Virus record (IMG/VR): IMGVR_UViG_3300044712_002101
Span: 1 to 41,929 of that record
Direction: 5' to 3' (one strand)
Length of the DNA stretch: 41,929 nt
From: a virus
Below the pieces are notes generated by a model. That model saw only the letters and a program-made list of their open reading frames with translations. It was not told the origin of the DNA and ran no database searches. Shown in pieces: positions 32,386-39,411 of this stretch. Each line of letters begins with the position of its first letter. Position 1 is the first letter of the stretch. The position numbers and the translations under genes are program-made.

Positions 32386-32693
32386 GGCTTTTCCTGCTGT
32401 ACTTTTTTGCACTCTGCAGCAAGAGTCTCTTCCTTGAATTTTGGGTCCGCCATTTTCGACCAATCCAGAGTTTTCTGGTTTGCCTGCGCTGCCAGATTCA
32501 CAAGGACTTTTTCAGCCACGCAGCAGCAGTTTCCATTGTAGTAGCTGACAGATACCGTGCCGTTTGTTGCTTCCCACGTATCTGGCCCCATCCAGCCGTG
32601 ATGAGTTTTGACGCGAACCTCTGCACATCCAGAGGAAACGCATAACAAGAAAATGCAGCACACCATCAATACCGTTGTTTTCAGCTTGTTCAT
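32382..32693 (-). CDS. Cassette 3 lipoprotein
   Basis: The gene encodes 103 residues from the ATG at 32693, behind AAGGAG. An N-terminal lipoprotein signal ends in the lipobox VSSGC; the mature part contains NGNCCC. It overlaps the coiled-coil gene that follows. A cell-envelope role, for example surface change of the lysogen or lysis, is possible. No family is recognised. Confidence 0.7.
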   Translation of the reverse strand: MNKLKTTVLMVCCIFLLCVSSGCAEVRVKTHHGWMGPDTWEATNGTVSVSYYNGNCCCVAEKVLVNLAAQANQKTLDWSKMADPKFKEETLAAECKKVQQEKP

Positions 32694-32715
32694 GTCAATT
32701 CTCCTTTTCCTTGTC

Positions 32716-32753
32716 GCACCCACTCAAGGGTGCTGATTTTCCAGCCGTTATAA
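32716..32753 (+). other. attC3, degenerate
   Basis: The right end AGCCGTTATAA is intact and a central hairpin (GCACCC 32716-32721 with GGGTGC 32728-32733) is present, but I find no R'' box (no AAC) on the left. It may still act as an R'-only acceptor, or cassettes 3 and 4 may now move as one. Confidence 0.6.
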
Positions 32754-32764
32754 TCATCTTGGCT

Positions 32765-33355
32765 CTATGGCCTGTCGGCCAGTGCTTCGCGGGCAATTTC
32801 TACCAATCGAGAAAATGCATCTGGCCATGTGGTAATAAGTGCTGAATCCTTCCCAAAATCTCGGATTGCCGCCAAGGCCCAAAAGAACTTCTGTGCACCT
32901 TCTCGCCACTTTTTCGCATCCTCGGAAGCGTTGTCATACCAGAGCCGCCACTTGTCCACGCTCTCCCGATATTCATCAAGTGACTTATTCGCCTCGTTTA
33001 GTTCCTTGCGCAGATGTTCACTCAGTGCCTGTTCGGTCTTCTGCCCCATCATGTATGCCAGTTTCAGCATTTGCTGCTCATCACCCGACGGGCTTTCAAT
33101 AAGCGTGTCCTCTCCATCCCGGAACAGGTAATCAATCGAATCCTGAATCAGCATGGCGCACGCCGTACGGTCATGCGTTAATTTCTCCTGTTCCAATCTG
33201 AGCGGGAGCGTTTCCAGCAGCAGCCGCAACAGGCAGTTTGCATCATGCTTGTCTTGCAGCTTCTGACCGCGCAACGACTCACGGAAGGCAATGTCGTCGC
33301 AGACAGCACAATCACAACCCTGCTCATGACCAGTCAATTCTTCTGCCGTTTTCAT
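32765..33355 (-). CDS. Cassette 4 hypothetical protein
   Basis: The gene encodes 196 residues behind AAGGGAGAG. It starts with a Cys/His cluster (HEQGCDCAVCDD) and goes on with long charged helices, including a coiled coil (about residues 110-160). It overlaps the small zinc protein gene before it by ATGA. Proteins of this kind are common among phage genes of unknown function. Confidence 0.65.
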   Translation of the reverse strand: MKTAEELTGHEQGCDCAVCDDIAFRESLRGQKLQDKHDANCLLRLLLETLPLRLEQEKLTHDRTACAMLIQDSIDYLFRDGEDTLIESPSGDEQQMLKLAYMMGQKTEQALSEHLRKELNEANKSLDEYRESVDKWRLWYDNASEDAKKWREGAQKFFWALAAIRDFGKDSALITTWPDAFSRLVEIAREALADRP

Positions 33356-33522
33356 AGGCTCTCCCTTATTGGTGCTTCACATCCGCAAACCGGACAATAT
33401 GCCCGTCTGCCCCATTGTATGCGACGGTCTTCAGGGGCACCCCGCCAGCCGCATTGACATGAGGCAATCGGCTTTTCCCCTCGACCTCTCCACGGATTTT
33501 CACAGCCACATTGTTTACACAT
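33352..33522 (-). CDS. Cassette 4 small zinc-finger protein
   Basis: The gene encodes 56 residues from the ATG at 33522, after GGAGG. Cys are grouped as CKQCGCENP, CQCGWRG and CPVCGCEAP, enough for two zinc sites. The start is 39 bases from the R'' box of attC4. Function unknown. Confidence 0.65.
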   Translation of the reverse strand: MCKQCGCENPWRGRGEKPIASCQCGWRGAPEDRRIQWGRRAYCPVCGCEAPIRESL

Positions 33523-33560
33523 CGTATGCCTCCGGCAGTGCTTCGCACTCGCCAAGATGA

Positions 33561-33619
33561 TTCTAACCAAACATTCAAGCGGGCTGGTAAAGCCCGCCGC
33601 TTAATTCAAGCCGTTATAA
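33561..33619 (+). other. attC4
   Basis: R'' TTCTAAC (33561-33567), R' GTTATAA (33613-33619). L'' TTCAAGC and L' GCTTAA differ by the single extra base that marks polarity, exactly as in the well-known aadA attC (TTCAAGCC against GGCTTAA). The stem around GGGCT/AGCCC closes it. Confidence 0.92.
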
Positions 33620-34438
33620 TTTTTCTACCTTGGAAGCCGCAATCGACGGTCTCGCCCACTGCCTGCCCCATTTCTGCCAAACTGGATCACGACGCCCTGA
33701 GTTGTCCCGGTACAGCATCGCCATCGGTAAAAATCCTGCATCAATCGTTTGCTGCATCCTGATCTTGGCGGCGTCGAGCGTATCAGCAGGCCAGCCACAC
33801 AGCACGTAAGCACGGAGGGCGTGACTCGTTGTGGTGAATCCTGCATCAAGGAGCATCCGGCCTGCACGTTGCAGCGGTTCCAGGTCATCGGGCGTGTCGT
33901 TGGCAAAAAACAACTGTTTCGGCTTCAAGTCGCGAAGTAAATCAACATGCCACTGCTCAAGCCGCTTTGCCTCCATTCCGCCAGTAAATTGCACCGGCCC
34001 TGCCTTTTTGTTGCGTTTTAGCATGGCAAAAACTGCCCGCTGGTGTTCTTCGGTGCAGGCGAAAAGGTTGTCATCAAGCACGTTCCAACCGTCTGTTATC
34101 GGCAATTCCCGCACTTCATGCCCCTCTCGCCGCCAGACAGAGCAAAACCAGCAACTATTCGGGCATCCCCGAGAAGTTAGAACGAAGCCCTGTTTTACGT
34201 ACCGCCCCGGCACAAACTCCCTACCAGCCTCACCAGTGGCAGGGCCACCAATACGAACCGGCGCAACGCATGACCACGCCTGCGCCAACCGTTCAGCAAG
34301 GGGCAAATCCCATGTGAAAGTACAGGAGACATGCACCTCATCAGCCTCGTCGAAAAGGTCGGGCTCCGTTCCGATCCTGACCAGATCGTCAACAGGTGTT
34401 GCATTCGTTTTGCGGGGAAAAACCCTGATGATTCGCAT
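33614..34438 (-). CDS. Radical SAM protein
   Basis: The gene encodes 274 residues from the ATG at 34438, after GGAG; a longer frame to 34474 would enter attC5. The CxxxCxxC iron-sulphur motif is visible (CPNSCWFC, about residue 100). The rest fits a radical SAM barrel. Such enzymes start radical reactions with S-adenosylmethionine; the substrate cannot be told. This is the only gene of cassette 5. The stop codon is the TTA of the attC4 core. Confidence 0.85.
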   Translation of the reverse strand: MRIIRVFPRKTNATPVDDLVRIGTEPDLFDEADEVHVSCTFTWDLPLAERLAQAWSCVAPVRIGGPATGEAGREFVPGRYVKQGFVLTSRGCPNSCWFCSVWRREGHEVRELPITDGWNVLDDNLFACTEEHQRAVFAMLKRNKKAGPVQFTGGMEAKRLEQWHVDLLRDLKPKQLFFANDTPDDLEPLQRAGRMLLDAGFTTTSHALRAYVLCGWPADTLDAAKIRMQQTIDAGFLPMAMLYRDNSGRRDPVWQKWGRQWARPSIAASKVEKL

Positions 34439-34460
34439 TCCTACTCCATGGCCCGAAAAA

Positions 34461-34521
34461 TTATAACAATACACTGGAAACAGACTTCGCTTCGCTCGCT
34501 GTTCAGTTCAAGCCGTTATCG
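34461..34521 (+). other. attC5
   Basis: R'' TTATAAC (34461-34467), R' GTTATCG (34515-34521). Arms ACTGGAAACAG and CTGTTCAGT pair with two extra bases on the left. GAAAAATTATAAC matches the reverse complement of the start of cassette 5 over 13 bp. Confidence 0.9.
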
Positions 34522-34812
34522 GTATACCATCCATCCTTCTTCGATCTTGTCCAGACGCTCAGTGATTCTTTCAATTCTATTTTCCAGATTCATCACGTAT
34601 CCAGCCAATACAAGGTTGTCAGGTACTCCGAGCTGATGCGCCTTGTCTTTGACGCGCTGTTCCGCCTCAAATTGCCAGATAGCAACCATTTCTTCATGGA
34701 AGCGGGTTAGCTCATCGCGGTGATCTTCAAAGCCCTCGGTATACTCAATATCCCAACAAGGGTCGTATTCCCATTGGCGCTTTAACTCCTTGATTTCGGA
34801 CTCTGTTTTCAT
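34516..34812 (-). CDS. Cassette 6 hypothetical protein
   Basis: The gene encodes 98 residues from the ATG at 34812, six bases after AAGGAG. The product is acidic, helical and Trp/Glu-rich (segment WEYDPCWDIEYTEGFEDHRD), with a coiled-coil end. No family is recognised. The stop is the TTA of the attC5 core. Confidence 0.7.
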   Translation of the reverse strand: MKTESEIKELKRQWEYDPCWDIEYTEGFEDHRDELTRFHEEMVAIWQFEAEQRVKDKAHQLGVPDNLVLAGYVMNLENRIERITERLDKIEEGWMVYR

Positions 34813-34826
34813 ATTCAACTCCTTTC

Positions 34827-34881
34827 CGATAACCAGCGTTCCGACCAGCCCGAAAGCTGGTCAAACGCATGGCTGTTCGGC
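34827..34881 (+). other. attC6
   Basis: R'' CGATAAC (34827-34833), R' GTTCGGC (34875-34881). GCGTTCCGACCAGC pairs with GCTGGTCAAACGC; the left arm has one more base. CCGATAAC is the reverse complement of the start of cassette 6 (GTTATCGG). It is the last full attC. Confidence 0.88.
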
Positions 34882-34920
34882 GCGCCCACTCGCTTCGCTC
34901 GTTAAAATCGCGCGCCGAAC
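34875..34920. repeat. Inverted repeat after the last attC: cassette remnant or terminator
   Basis: GTTCGGCGCGC (34875-34885) and GCGCGCCGAAC (34910-34920) are perfect inverted copies. In the intact cassettes the cassette start is the reverse complement of its own R'' box in the same way, so this may be what remains of a seventh cassette whose gene and attC were lost. It could also act as a terminator of the gene that stops at 34940. Confidence 0.6.
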
Positions 34921-34939
34921 GGAGGCGGCGGATGAGCGG

Positions 34940-35101
34940 CTAGCCGGTGTCCAGGTCTGTAGCGGTGACGATCAATCCGGTTGCAGTGGCCGTGAGATGG
35001 ACGAAGTTGAGGATGGGCATGGTGGCGCGGCTGTTGCCGGCGATCTGCTGGATGCGGCCGAGTGCTTCGACAAACTCTTTCTTCGGCACGGTGAATTTCA
35101 T
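34940..35101 (-). pseudogene. Beta-clamp (DnaN) N-terminal fragment
   Basis: The gene has 53 codons from the ATG at 35101, behind GGAGG, and overlaps the primase stop by ATGA. The start MKFTVPKKEFVEALGRIQQI, then TMPILNF and LIVTATDLD, is the first part of a DNA polymerase III beta clamp (normally about 370 residues). It stops at once after this, 20 bases from the cassette remnant. It is probably a clamp gene truncated by the cassette array. A short protein with a role of its own cannot be ruled out. Confidence 0.7.
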
Positions 35102-36486
35102 GGAGCCTCCGTGGGCGGCAGCAGTTGCTCGAGGACTGCGCCGGTAAATATATTTTTCAGGTTCTCTTTCATGTCGATCAGTCTGGCGGCCTGCTGTTTG
35201 TCTAAGCCGCTGGCTTTGATGAGGGCCAGTTCCTGGCTGTTGAAGACGATGTGACCCTCGGCACAAAGCCGCTGGTACTCCTCTGGGTCGTCGGTGATAA
35301 GCAGGGTGCGGCCGTCGGCGGCGGTGACGGTGTAGACGGTCGGGGTTTCCGGCTCGGTTGGCGCGGCGGCGGCTGGTGGTGAAGCAGGGACACTCGCGCC
35401 AGGTGCAATACAGTCCTGTGGCGGCAGGGGCCGGGGTGCGGCTTTGGGCAGGGTAAGGATGGGGGGGAGGCCCAGCTTGACCCATTCCCTGATATCAACG
35501 CCGGCCTTGTAGGCGTCGCCAGGGTCTTTGCCGACGGGTACGGGGTGACGCTCTGCCTGGGGATACTGCTGCTGCCACCAGCGGGCGGCACGGATGCCGG
35601 CTTCGTCGCTATCCAGGGCGATGAGGATGGCGAGGGCTTTATCGAGGATGGCGGCGGAGCCGGTGTCGGGTTTGGCGGTGCTGTTTCCCTGGGAGATGAC
35701 GCCGGCCAGGTCGCGGCTGTGGGCGTAGACCATGATGGCATCCAGTTCGCTTTCGACGATGACAAAGGCTTTGAGACTGCGGCCGAGGATCATGGGGGCG
35801 GTGCCGGAGCCGGGGACAAGGTAGTAGCGCGGTTCGCCTTCCGGCTTGCGGATCCGGAGGCGGTGCAGCTGGCCCTGCTGGTAGCAGGGAATGACGAGGC
35901 CGATGGGGAGCCAGAGTTTCTTTCTGGTGGTGCCGTCTTCTTTATAAACGCTCTCCAGGCCCCAGGCTTCGCGGCTACGGTAGAGGTCTTTGCCTTTTTC
36001 GCCGGGGTTCCAGCCGAGGCGTGTTTCTTTGACGGTGTCAAGGTTGATGCCGCGCTCTGCCAGCCAGGCGAGCTGAGTGGGGTTATTGAGCAGCTGCTCG
36101 TGGGCCCAGTCGGCCAGTTTGGTGGCGTGCTGCAGCCAGAGGTCGGCGGGGCCGGTGGTCTCCCTAGGGGTGAAGGTTTCCGGATCCTGGGAGGGCTTTT
36201 TAAAGCGGGGTGCCTGGTATTCGGTTTCGGGCTGAAGCTGGCGGCCGATCTGTTTGCACGCTTCGGGGAAGGTGAGGCCGTCGATCTTCATGAGGTATTC
36301 GATGGTATCACCCCCCAGGCCACAGGCGCGGCACCAGAAACTGCCATGCTCGCCCTGTTCGGGCCAGATGTGGAAGCGGTCGGTGCCGCCGCACTTGGGG
36401 CAGGGGCCGTGGTATTCGCCCCCCTGGTGGCTGGAGGCTTTTTTGTAGCTGCGGCCGGAGCCGGATGCGATGTCAAGTAAATTCAT
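35098..36486 (-). CDS. DNA primase (CHC2 zinc finger and TOPRIM)
   Basis: The gene encodes 462 residues. The N-terminal zinc finger has CPKCGG and CRACGLGG (about residues 29-56). The TOPRIM part carries VIVESELDAI and IALDSDEAG (about 240-295). The C-terminal part is low-complexity, followed by a small helical domain. It would make RNA primers for phage replication with the SF3 helicase gene upstream. The ATG overlaps the stop of the gene before it. Confidence 0.9.
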   Translation of the reverse strand: MNLLDIASGSGRSYKKASSHQGGEYHGPCPKCGGTDRFHIWPEQGEHGSFWCRACGLGGDTIEYLMKIDGLTFPEACKQIGRQLQPETEYQAPRFKKPSQDPETFTPRETTGPADLWLQHATKLADWAHEQLLNNPTQLAWLAERGINLDTVKETRLGWNPGEKGKDLYRSREAWGLESVYKEDGTTRKKLWLPIGLVIPCYQQGQLHRLRIRKPEGEPRYYLVPGSGTAPMILGRSLKAFVIVESELDAIMVYAHSRDLAGVISQGNSTAKPDTGSAAILDKALAILIALDSDEAGIRAARWWQQQYPQAERHPVPVGKDPGDAYKAGVDIREWVKLGLPPILTLPKAAPRPLPPQDCIAPGASVPASPPAAAAPTEPETPTVYTVTAADGRTLLITDDPEEYQRLCAEGHIVFNSQELALIKASGLDKQQAARLIDMKENLKNIFTGAVLEQLLPPTEAP

Positions 36487-36890
36487 TTCAGTTTAATCCC
36501 CTGATACCATGTGTATCCGCTGCGCTTTATTGATTTGAATCTGCGTGAAAATATGGAGCCAAAAACTTTCTGCGATATTGATGCAGAAGAGTAGTCCTTA
36601 AACCTGCTATAAATTGCTTTTGATGGAGTTTCAATTTTATCAGTGCATGCGACGCAGCAATCTTTCACAAATTTTTCAATCACCTTGACTACTTCCTCTG
36701 TTGCATCAGTTTTCCGAGTTTTCCCACTTCCAGCACTATTCTCCGGTTTACCAGCCAGACCACAGTAACCAGACTGGGTATTAAACCAGCGCCAGGCCAT
36801 ACACCCAGAGGCGACACAGCGATTGTTATCGTTGTAGTCTCCCCTGGGAGTCATCGGACAAAGTTTATTAAGTGCGTTTTCGTGTTTCAT
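36483..36890 (-). CDS. Protein with C-terminal D5-like winged helix
   Basis: The gene encodes 135 residues from the ATG at 36890, after AAGGAG. The first 55 residues are Cys-rich (CPMTPRGDYNDNNRCVASGC, then GYCGLAG). The last 60 look like the winged-helix end of phage primase/helicase proteins (GSIFSRRFKSIKRSGYTWYQ). It lies between the candidate origin and the primase, so a role in replication start is likely. Confidence 0.55.
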   Translation of the reverse strand: MKHENALNKLCPMTPRGDYNDNNRCVASGCMAWRWFNTQSGYCGLAGKPENSAGSGKTRKTDATEEVVKVIEKFVKDCCVACTDKIETPSKAIYSRFKDYSSASISQKVFGSIFSRRFKSIKRSGYTWYQGIKLK

Positions 36891-36921
36891 TTTAACTCCT
36901 TCCATGACGATACGACCAAAA

Positions 36922-37177
36922 CAGGACAGTATCAGGACAGTGTTTTTCGTCTGTCCTGTATATATAAAGCCTTATATTCTTTATTCTTTTTATATGTAAT
37001 AGGACTATGTAGACAGAAATGTAGTAAAGTCCTAGTAAGTAGTTTAAAAATATCCTTCGACTTTCTGACATTTCGGTCATATCGTCCTGATACAGTTAAT
37101 TTCTATTGTAATTAAAGACGGTTACAAAGCAGGACAGTTTTAAAACGTCTGTCCTGCTACTGTCCTATGTCCTGTTT
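36922..37177. other. Candidate replication origin with iterons
   Basis: This is the longest gene-free space in the genome (36891-37164). CAGGACAG or its complement occurs at 36922-36929, 36933-36940, 36951-36958, 37130-37137 and 37149-37156, with shorter forms near 37083, 37160 and 37169. The pair at 37129-37157 forms a 9-bp inverted repeat, GCAGGACAG/CTGTCCTGC. Between the two clusters lie about 170 AT-rich bases. Repeats around an AT-rich stretch beside helicase and primase genes fit an iteron origin. Confidence 0.6.
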
Positions 37178-37248
37178 GCCTCCGCTGCTGTTTGCATATT
37201 TCTCCCGCTCCCTGCTGTATATGAAGCCCCGAAAGCGCTGGCCATCAT
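37165..37248 (-). CDS. Possible 27-codon gene after the helicase
   Basis: A short frame starting in the ATGATG that overlaps the helicase stop and ending within the iteron region. Coupling to the helicase is the only support; the product is Ala/Ser/Thr-rich with no domain. It may be chance. Confidence 0.25.
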   Translation of the reverse strand: MMASAFGASYTAGSGRNMQTAAEANRT

Positions 37249-38867
37249 CGTCCTGGCTTGACGTCTTCGGGGTAGTGATGTTCGATGCCGTCCCGCAGGA
37301 TCAGGCCGAAGTAGCGGGTGGTGCCGCCGACTTTGTCTTTCTTGTGCTGCTTGCTCATCATGGTGCCGAATTTCTTCTGGGCCGGGCAGCTGCCGGGTTT
37401 GCCGGAAATATTGACTCTGTACCAGCGTTTGAAGAGGTTGTAGAGATCGGTGGCGTTGACCCAGTTGGCCGGGCTCAAGGTGCAGCATTCGTCGACAAAC
37501 TGGGTGATGGTGTCTTCGCCCAGGCGGTAGTCTTCGGTGGCGGTGGTGACCATTTCCGGCGGGCGCAGGCCATCCCGCTGCCACTCCAAACAGCCGCGCA
37601 CCAGCCAGGCAAGGATGCCGCTGGCTTCGCTTTTGAGTTTCTCCCGCAGGTTGTCGTCCCGCTGTTTCTGGTTCGGCTTGGCCGGATCGGGATGGGAGAC
37701 GAAGGAGTAGAGAAACGGAATGAGTTTCAGCCGCTGCCAGAAGGCGAAGTCGTCGCCCGGGGCGTGGGGCAGGTTGTTGGTGAGCAGGATGAGCAGGTGG
37801 GTTGGCTCGAAGTCGATGTAGTCTTTGGCGTTGAGGTCGCGGCCTTTCAAGGTATCGCCGCCGGAGTACCATTTTACCTGTCCGGGAGAAAAGCGCCGGC
37901 CTTCGTCGGTCTCGCTGGCGAAGGCGATGCGCAGTCCTTTCAATGCCATGATGTGGGGCGTGGGGCCGGAGGGTGTGGCGGCCCGTCCCTGGTCGAGGAG
38001 CATTTCAGCGGGGATGGGTCCGGCGACGCTGCCCAGGACGTAACGCAGGGTTTCGACGAGGACGCCTTTGCCGTTCCTGCCCTGGCCATTGAAGACGAGG
38101 AAGATGTGTTCAAGGGAGAGGCCGGTCATGCCGTAGCCGAGGACGCGGCGCAGAAAGTTGATCAGCTCCTGGCGATAGGTGGCCCGTTCTTCTGGGGTGG
38201 CGGTGGGGTCGGCATCGAGGGCGCTCTCCAGAAAAGCCTCGAAGGCGGGGCAGGGTGCGTCGATCCCTTTCCATTCGTGGGGGACGTATTTCAGCAGGTA
38301 GTCACTGGGGCGGCCGTCACGGATCCTGCCGGTCCTCAAGTCGAGGACGCCGTTCTTGCAGGCGATGAGCCACGGGTTGACGTCTAGTTCATCACCTTTG
38401 ATGGCGAGGGGTTCTTCGATCCGGTGGGCGTAGATGATGCAGTTGGTGGCTCCGGATCCGGAGCGCAGCCGGCGGACTCTTTTGAAGTAGTCTTCCCGCA
38501 GTTTCTTGTTCTTGTCTTCGCCGTCTTCGTCGCTTTTCAGATCGGCAGCGGCTTTCAGGTAGATTTTGCAGACTTCCTCGACGCCCTGGTAGCGCTCTTC
38601 CATGGCATCGTATTCCCAATGGTGGCCACGCCAGACGAGCCATTTGTCAAGGGTCTTGTTGTAGATGAATTTGCCGCGGTGCAGCTGGGCGAATAAACTG
38701 CCGTCGCCCAGTTCGTTGGCCTGCAGGCACTGACGTACTTTCTTGGGGGTAAGAGCGCTGTCTTCTTGCGCACCAGGTGCGGCAGCGGCAAGCAGTTCGG
38801 CTTCTTCCTGTTTCCTTTGCTCGACGGCGGCTTTCATGTCGATGACTTTGCTGTCCTGGTCAGGCAT
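37245..38867 (-). CDS. SF3 helicase (D5/P4-type replication protein)
   Basis: The gene encodes 540 residues behind GGGAG. The D5-N region covers about residues 100-260; the helicase domain has Walker A GQGRNGKG (about 265), and the later motifs IAFASETDEG and LLILLTNNLP (about 325 and 360). A C-terminal winged-helix part follows. Primase activity is probably supplied by the separate primase gene. By analogy with phage P4 alpha it may bind the iterons just downstream and open the origin. Confidence 0.92.
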   Translation of the reverse strand: MPDQDSKVIDMKAAVEQRKQEEAELLAAAAPGAQEDSALTPKKVRQCLQANELGDGSLFAQLHRGKFIYNKTLDKWLVWRGHHWEYDAMEERYQGVEEVCKIYLKAAADLKSDEDGEDKNKKLREDYFKRVRRLRSGSGATNCIIYAHRIEEPLAIKGDELDVNPWLIACKNGVLDLRTGRIRDGRPSDYLLKYVPHEWKGIDAPCPAFEAFLESALDADPTATPEERATYRQELINFLRRVLGYGMTGLSLEHIFLVFNGQGRNGKGVLVETLRYVLGSVAGPIPAEMLLDQGRAATPSGPTPHIMALKGLRIAFASETDEGRRFSPGQVKWYSGGDTLKGRDLNAKDYIDFEPTHLLILLTNNLPHAPGDDFAFWQRLKLIPFLYSFVSHPDPAKPNQKQRDDNLREKLKSEASGILAWLVRGCLEWQRDGLRPPEMVTTATEDYRLGEDTITQFVDECCTLSPANWVNATDLYNLFKRWYRVNISGKPGSCPAQKKFGTMMSKQHKKDKVGGTTRYFGLILRDGIEHHYPEDVKPGR

Positions 38868-39153
38868 GGGACTCCCAGAAGTCGACCCGGAGGAAGAGAT
38901 CGTTGACGGCGTGCCAGCTCTTGCCGATAGTTTTGGCGATGCGTGCCTTGTCCCAGTTCATGGCCCGATACTTCAAGGCGATCAGGGCAAGGGCTGGCGC
39001 CCAGTTTGTATCGAAGAGCGGTGTGCCGCGTTTGTTTAACCGGCCACCAACGACGAGCGGTCCGTCGACTCCGGCGAATGTCTTAAGCCACCATGCCGCT
39101 GCCGACTCTTCGGTGACTCCGGCAAACATTATATTTTCAGGCGCTATCGCCAT
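38860..39153 (-). CDS. Small DNA-binding-like protein before the helicase
   Basis: The gene encodes 97 residues; the ATG at 39153 follows GGTGGAGAT, and the end overlaps the helicase start by 8 bases. The second half (WDKARIAKTIGKSWHAVNDL) has an HTH look. It could be a loader or regulator of the helicase. Unknown family. Confidence 0.6.
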   Translation of the reverse strand: MAIAPENIMFAGVTEESAAAWWLKTFAGVDGPLVVGGRLNKRGTPLFDTNWAPALALIALKYRAMNWDKARIAKTIGKSWHAVNDLFLRVDFWESHA

Positions 39154-39237
39154 ATCTCCACCACCGAAAAAATATTATTCGTAACCAAACAGTGAGGATC
39201 GAATTACCCACAGTCGGTAGGGGCTCAAAAGGACCCA

Positions 39238-39411
39238 TTAAAAACTCATAAGGATTGCTGCTGTCTGCCGGTTCCCTTGTAGGATGATTGGAGAGATATC
39301 TTTCCCTTTGAGAGTGAGAGAGGGGCAGGGAGAGTGCGACCCGCTTCCTTTGATTGCGCCCCGGTGGGGCGTATGATCACAGCCAGGATGACATTGTGAG
39401 GCGCCTGCCAT
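39238..39411 (-). CDS. Possible small Cys/His-rich protein
   Basis: A 57-codon frame whose ATG overlaps the stop of the gene before it (TAATG), with GGGGGAG six bases before. The N-terminus is rich in Cys and His (QCHPGCDHTPH). The ribosome site supports it, but composition is odd and there is no domain. The space 39154-39237 holds nothing else that I see, apart from the ribosome site of the next gene. Confidence 0.4.
   Translation of the reverse strand: MAGASQCHPGCDHTPHRGAIKGSGSHSPCPSLTLKGKDISPIILQGNRQTAAILMSF

Larger units (their letters stand above)
30548..34875 (+). mobile_element. Integron cassette array of six gene cassettes
   Basis: Boundaries, set by the G^TT crossover points: cassette 1, 30548-31230; 2, 31231-32208; 3, 32209-32747; 4, 32748-33613; 5, 33614-34515; 6, 34516-34875. 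attC polarity is plus, away from the minus-strand intI, as in ordinary integrons. All eleven genes inside are on the minus strand. Matches between each cassette start and its own attC R'' end are 10 bp (1), 10 bp (2), none found (3), 16 of 18 bp (4), 13 bp (5) and 8 bp (6). Confidence 0.9.

Noticed and set aside
31141-34520. attC sites read as minus-strand rho-independent terminators
   Set aside because: They lack U-tracts, share R/L box design and asymmetry, and their ends match the cassette starts, which terminators would not.
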